From contig UQBC01000045.1 in NCBI GenBank assembly GCA_900539195.1, positions 1-16,957 of the forward strand: a DNA stretch of 16,957 nt, given 5' to 3'. The stretch comes from an uncultured Oscillospiraceae bacterium. Its GTDB lineage: Bacteria; Bacillota; Clostridia; Oscillospirales; Ruminococcaceae. Of this stretch, positions 14,458 to 16,957 are shown in pieces. The first letter of the stretch is position 1, and each line of letters starts with the position of its first letter. The notes beneath the pieces are model-generated. The model did no database searches. It was not told where the DNA came from and saw only the letters and a list, made by a program, of their open reading frames with translations. The translations under genes and the position numbers were made by a program.

Positions 14458-15009
14458 TCAAAGTAAATTCAGTATCATTTGTTCGCTCCACAAATCGTTT
14501 GGATATATGGAAATTTCATCTTTGTGTTTTCGTATGATCCTTACAGGCTCGATGGTATTATCGTAAACGTGCATTATGTCACATATTTTCATAAGTTCTT
14601 TAATGTTGCCAAGAGATTTGCTATACCGTGCTCTGATTGATTTTTCATCAACATTGTGTCCGCCTGAGGCAACTCTGGCTGACACTCTGGCAACGTTTAC
14701 AGATGCATCTACAGTTAATATAAAAAAACACTTGATGAAATATCCCTCTTCTTTGGCTTTCTTCAGAATATCAAGTTTATAGTGTTAAGAAAGAACGGTT
14801 TCAAAAGTAAAATCTTCTTTTTGCTCAATAGATCGGTATCTCATTTTATCGGCAAGACGAGCCGCTTCCATATTATCCGTTCCGGTAGCCGCAACTATAT
14901 CATCAGCGTTTGTATATGTGCCGACCTTGTCAAAATATGTCGTAACGGTACTTTTACCTGAACCGTTAGGACCGGCAAAAACAAGAACCATCGGTTTTCT
15001 TTCAGACAT
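14458..15009 (-). pseudogene. Zeta-type toxin gene interrupted by an in-frame stop
   Basis: The first 74 codons encode MSERKPMVLVFAGPNGSGKS and on to FETVLS, with a P-loop GPNGSGKST at residues 13-21 as in zeta toxins and related kinases. Codon 75 is TAA (14785-14787). The same frame then continues without a shift: HYKLDILKKAKEEGYF, then VNVARVSARVASGGHNV, SKSLGNIKELMKICDIMHVYDNT and RIIRKHKDE, down to a TGA at 14458-14460. Zeta toxins phosphorylate UDP-GlcNAc and poison wall synthesis (family knowledge). A single substitution, for example CAA to TAA, would explain the break. The gene overlaps the antitoxin by eight bases. Sequencing error or read-through are alternatives. No clear terminator follows. 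Confidence 0.85.
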
Positions 15010-15232
15010 ATTTTTTCTCTCCGTCGGGTGTTGCTATATATGCTTGTTTCCTTTGCTTATCATACATTGCAATCGGTTTTTTGCAAGTGGTTGCACGGTT
15101 GATAGCTGCTCTTACAGCTTCACGGGCTCTTTTGTCCATTTCGGCATCATTTGCTGAAACTGAATGTTCAGGGCTCTCTTTAGTTATAACTGTGATTGTC
15201 TGCATATTGTCAAACTTAATTGTTTTTTTCAT
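15002..15232 (-). CDS. Antitoxin-like small protein paired with the zeta-type toxin
   Basis: A 76-residue protein starting MKKTIKFDNMQTITVIT and ending PDGEKKYV. GGAGGAG lies a short distance upstream of the ATG. Its last codons overlap the toxin start by eight bases (ATGTCTGA), the classic layout of a translationally coupled antitoxin-toxin pair. A central helix-rich segment (NDAEMDKRAREAVRAAINRA) could contact the toxin. Small proteins of this look precede zeta-like kinases in many Clostridia, and they differ from streptococcal epsilon. The open frame is intact although the toxin is broken. It has its own promoter and an inverted repeat in the leader. The function is inferred from context. 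Confidence 0.65.
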   Translation of the reverse strand: MKKTIKFDNMQTITVITKESPEHSVSANDAEMDKRAREAVRAAINRATTCKKPIAMYDKQRKQAYIATPDGEKKYV

Positions 15233-15299
15233 AAATTTCTCCTCCTTCTGAAAGAGTGAAAATATCCGGCGGTTATCTGTCGGTCGTGCTTTTGTACGG

Positions 15300-15324
15300 C
15301 ATAATCCGCTGACGGCGGATTATG
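15300..15324. promoter_or_regulatory. Inverted repeat in the antitoxin leader, possible operator
   Basis: CATAATCCGC (15300-15309) and GCGGATTATG (15315-15324), a perfect 10-bp inverted repeat with a five-base centre. It starts about 12 bp downstream of the antitoxin promoter -10 box. It could be an autoregulatory operator or an RNA hairpin; without a U-run on the minus strand it is not a good terminator. Confidence 0.5.
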
Positions 15325-15335
15325 TGCCTAAGGTT

Positions 15336-15364
15336 ATTATAACATATAATATCCGGGTATTCAA
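15336..15364 (-). promoter_or_regulatory. Promoter of the antitoxin-toxin operon
   Basis: On the minus strand, TTGAAT (15359-15364), a 17-bp spacer and TATAAT (15336-15341). It lies between the tRNA terminator and the inverted repeat, about 100 bp before the antitoxin ATG. Confidence 0.6.
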
Positions 15365-15409
15365 CAAAATGAGATGCTTAAATATCTGTTTTGCCGAAAA
15401 ACATAAAAC

Positions 15410-15437
15410 AAAAAACCTCGCAGATCTCTCTGCGAGG
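15410..15437 (-). terminator. Terminator of the tRNA operon
   Basis: CCTCGCAGA (15416-15424) and TCTGCGAGG (15429-15437) with a four-base loop. On the minus strand the stem is followed by a run of T residues, directly after tRNA-Glu. Confidence 0.9.
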
Positions 15438-15442
15438 CTTTG

Positions 15443-15517
15443 TGGTGACCCGTACGGGAATCGAACCCATGATTCCGCCGTGAAAGGGCGATGTCTTAAC
15501 CGCTTGACCAACGGGCC
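15443..15517 (-). tRNA. tRNA-Glu (anticodon TTC)
   Basis: A 75-nt tRNA with encoded CCA. The acceptor stem GGCCCGT pairs with ACGGGTC, the anticodon loop CTTTCAC gives TTC, and the T-arm GGGTTCGATTCCC is canonical. It is the second tRNA of a two-gene transcript, seven bases after tRNA-Met. Confidence 0.95.
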
Positions 15518-15524
15518 GTAGAAA

Positions 15525-15601
15525 TGGTAGCGGCAGTCGGATTTGAACCAACGACACCCTGGGTATGAACCAAGTGCTCTAGCCAACTGAGCTATACCGC
15601 C
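15525..15601 (-). tRNA. tRNA-Met (anticodon CAT), elongator type
   Basis: A 77-nt tRNA with encoded CCA, 5' GGCGGTA pairing with TGCCGCT, D-arm TAGCTCAGTTGGCTAGAGC, anticodon loop TTCATAC and T-arm TTGGTTCAAATCCGA. The first pair is G-U. An anticodon stem without three G-C pairs argues against the initiator. A CAT tRNA could also be the lysidine-modified Ile type, but the sequence resembles elongator Met. Confidence 0.9.
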
Positions 15602-15643
15602 ATATCTTTCTGTTTTTTGTCACTCTGTATCAGCGACTTTTAT

Positions 15644-15672
15644 ATTATATCACAGCGTTTTATGTTTGTCAA
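15644..15672 (-). promoter_or_regulatory. Consensus promoter of the tRNA operon
   Basis: On the minus strand, TTGACA (15667-15672), a 17-bp spacer ending in TGTGA, and TATAAT (15644-15649). Both hexamers are perfect, as expected for a stable-RNA promoter. Confidence 0.9.
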
Positions 15673-15746
15673 CACTTTTTTTAAAATTTTTTCGATTTTT
15701 TTTGAAATTTTAAAACGCTGTGATTTTGTATATAAAACGGGAATAA

Positions 15747-16292
15747 TCAGACCTCTGCGTACCGGTTTCTGCCGGTTTCAAAAATGTTGCCGCCGACAGC
15801 GTCGATCGCAACTATAAGAGGGAACTTGTCGAAAGTCAGCTTTTTTACGCTTTCGCAGCCGAGATCTTCAAATGCTATTACCTCACACTCGGTTATACAT
15901 TGACAAGCGAGTGCTCCGCATCCGCCTATTGCACAGAAATACACCGCACCGTTGCGTTTTATTGCGTCAACTACTGCGGGCTTGCGTTCGCCTTTTCCTA
16001 TCATTGCAGACAGCCCCATATCAAGCAGCAGAGGAGCGTAGGGGTCCATTCTGCCTGATGTTGTAGGACCGCATGAGCCGATAGCCATACCTTCTTTAGT
16101 ACCTGTAGGTCCTGCATAGTATATGGTAGCACCGTCGATTTCAAACGGGAGCTTGCCACCCTCTTCAATAATCTGTTTTATGCGCTTGTGTGCGGCATCG
16201 CGTGATGTATATACAGTACCGCTGAGTTCTATTTTATCTCCGGCTCTGAGAGTCTTTGCCTTTTCTTTAAGTTCGCTTGTATTAAGTTCCAA
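15747..16292 (-). CDS. Class I fumarate hydratase (Fe-S hydro-lyase), beta subunit
   Basis: Beta subunit of the two-subunit 4Fe-4S fumarase/L-tartrate dehydratase family, interconverting fumarate and malate. The 181 residues fit the usual length. Signature segments are GDKIELSGTVYTSRDAAHKR (18-37), YYAGPTGTKEGMAIGSCGPT (58-77), SGRMD (79-83), EVIAFEDLGCESVKKLTF and the C-terminal VAIDAVGGN. A TTG start at 16292 is chosen because AAGGAG lies at 16300-16305; an upstream ATG at 16319 has no ribosome site and lies just past a hairpin. The alpha subunit normally sits immediately upstream, but here the upstream gene encodes an unrelated acidic protein. The tartrate dehydratase paralogue is an alternative. 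No clear promoter of its own is visible. Confidence 0.88.
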   Translation of the reverse strand: MELNTSELKEKAKTLRAGDKIELSGTVYTSRDAAHKRIKQIIEEGGKLPFEIDGATIYYAGPTGTKEGMAIGSCGPTTSGRMDPYAPLLLDMGLSAMIGKGERKPAVVDAIKRNGAVYFCAIGGCGALACQCITECEVIAFEDLGCESVKKLTFDKFPLIVAIDAVGGNIFETGRNRYAEV

Positions 16293-16323
16293 AGTGGTTC
16301 TCCTTGTTATTTTACCCATTTAT

Positions 16324-16353
16324 TATGCCGGAAAGCAAACACTTTCCGGCATA
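16324..16353. terminator. Strong hairpin between the acidic-protein gene and the fumarase beta gene
   Basis: TATGCCGGAAAG (16324-16335) and CTTTCCGGCATA (16342-16353), a perfect 12-bp stem with a six-base loop, 16 bp past the upstream gene's stop. The minus-strand flank is A/T-rich but lacks a clean U-run, so termination may be partial. It could instead be an RNA stability or processing element. Confidence 0.6.
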
Positions 16354-16369
16354 TGATATTTACTATTTA

Positions 16370-16957
16370 TTAAAGATCGAAGAAGCCGACATTGTCTGAG
16401 CTCATCTCATCATCGTCATCATCGCCGTTTAATCCTTCCATCATCTTAAGATCCCATGAGGGGTCATACTGTGCGGTGTTGGAGGTCATATTATCGTTGA
16501 TGCCGCCGAGCATAGAGGAATAATCAGACATATCGATCTTTTCTTCCTTTGCTGGTGCCGCAGATGCTGCAGGATCGTCGAACGAAGATGTCATTCCGTC
16601 GTCGTCGGCTGTTTCTTTGCGGGCAGGAGGAGGCGTTATAGTCATACCGTTCATCTGAGCCTCAAGATCCTTCCAGGGATCGTTCACCTTTTCTTCCTTG
16701 CCGGCAACACCCATTGAACGGCTTTCATTCAGCTTTTCCTTGGGTTTGTTACTGCCACGGTCGGCTATGCGTTCGGATTGTGCCGGAGCATCCGCAAGTA
16801 AATCACTGAAATCATCTGCCGCAGGAGCAGGTTCTTCTTTTACTTCGGGTGCAGGTGCGGGAGCAGGCTCTTCTGCGAGCAAATCGCTGAAATCATCTGC
16901 CGCAGGAGCAGGTTCTTCTTTTACTTCGGGTGCAGGTGCGGGAGCAGGCTCTTCTGC
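16370..16957 (-). CDS. Acidic Pro/Ala-rich low-complexity protein, C-terminal part
   Basis: The open frame enters from beyond the right edge and ends at TAA (16370-16372), giving at least 195 residues. It is dominated by Ala, Pro, Glu and Asp, with repeated EVKEEPAPAADDFSDLLAEE units, then a basic patch (RGSNKPKEKLNESRSMG), short segments such as NDPWKDLEAQMNGM and KIDMSDYSSMLGGI that could be binding motifs, and an end reading NGDDDDDEMSSDNVGFFDL. It is probably largely disordered, like linker or tail regions of bacterial cytoskeletal, division or surface proteins. I do not recognise a family, and any folded domain must lie upstream of the window. The full tail may contain more repeat copies than are visible. 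Confidence 0.75.
   Translation of the reverse strand, partial: AEEPAPAPAPEVKEEPAPAADDFSDLLAEEPAPAPAPEVKEEPAPAADDFSDLLADAPAQSERIADRGSNKPKEKLNESRSMGVAGKEEKVNDPWKDLEAQMNGMTITPPPARKETADDDGMTSSFDDPAASAAPAKEEKIDMSDYSSMLGGINDNMTSNTAQYDPSWDLKMMEGLNGDDDDDEMSSDNVGFFDL
16806..16957. repeat. 81-bp tandem repeat in the acidic-protein gene
   Basis: Positions 16806-16876 and 16887-16957 appear identical over 71 bp, at a period of 81 bp (27 codons). The ten bases between them differ slightly from the corresponding bases before copy 1, so copy 1 has a diverged outer edge. The array runs off the window, so the copy number is unknown. Confidence 0.85.

Noticed and set aside
14442..14537. A GTG-started 31-residue frame on the plus strand with an AGAGGAG ribosome-like site, antisense to the toxin 3' end
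   Set aside because: It is short, matches nothing I recognise, overlaps the end of the zeta-type frame on the opposite strand and has no clear promoter. It could be the remnant start of a gene replaced by the toxin module, but that is unsupported.
1..16957. CRISPR array or insertion sequence
   Set aside because: No regularly spaced repeats with unique spacers and no transposase-like frame with terminal inverted repeats were seen.

Overview
The window looks like chromosomal DNA of an anaerobic, moderate-GC Clostridia bacterium, most likely of the Ruminococcaceae/Oscillospiraceae type. This rests on strong AGGAGG ribosome sites, consensus sigma-A promoters, short Rho-independent terminators, a clostridial 2[4Fe-4S] ferredoxin, glycerol dehydrogenase and two-subunit class I fumarase chemistry. 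Naming a species would be a guess.

Left edge (1-1075): a divergent regulatory pair, an excisionase-like small helix-turn-helix gene running off the window and an XRE-family regulator. Between them lie two consensus promoters, each overlapped by the same 14-bp sequence. This pair abuts the 3' end of guaA, a known integration hotspot for genomic islands. The junction also carries a perfect 11-bp tandem repeat and a hairpin, so this edge probably is the terminus of an integrated element.

Core block (1076-4410): guaA (GMP synthase, minus strand), then trxA (thioredoxin), a 56-residue ferredoxin gene and a DUF4867 cupin-like gene preceded by a perfect catabolite-responsive-element match, all on the plus strand.

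Most novel block (4415-9530, minus strand): a two-gene operon with its own promoter and terminator. It encodes a SNF2-like helicase whose ATPase motifs are degenerate, and a 1041-residue Bergerat-fold (Hsp90/sacsin/MORC-like GHKL) ATPase whose nucleotide-binding motifs are intact. I do not recognise this pair as a named system.

Envelope and hydrolase block (9751-13155, plus strand): a membrane-anchored NodB polysaccharide deacetylase co-transcribed with a bactofilin that has a long Q/N-rich N-terminus, then an HD-domain hydrolase and a stand-alone HIRAN-domain protein.

Right part (13182-16957, minus strand): gldA; a zeta-type toxin/antitoxin module whose toxin gene is broken by one in-frame TAA; a tRNA-Met/tRNA-Glu operon with consensus promoter and terminator; a fumarase beta subunit without its alpha partner alongside; and the C-terminal part of an acidic, Pro/Ala-rich protein containing a near-perfect 81-bp tandem repeat that runs off the window.
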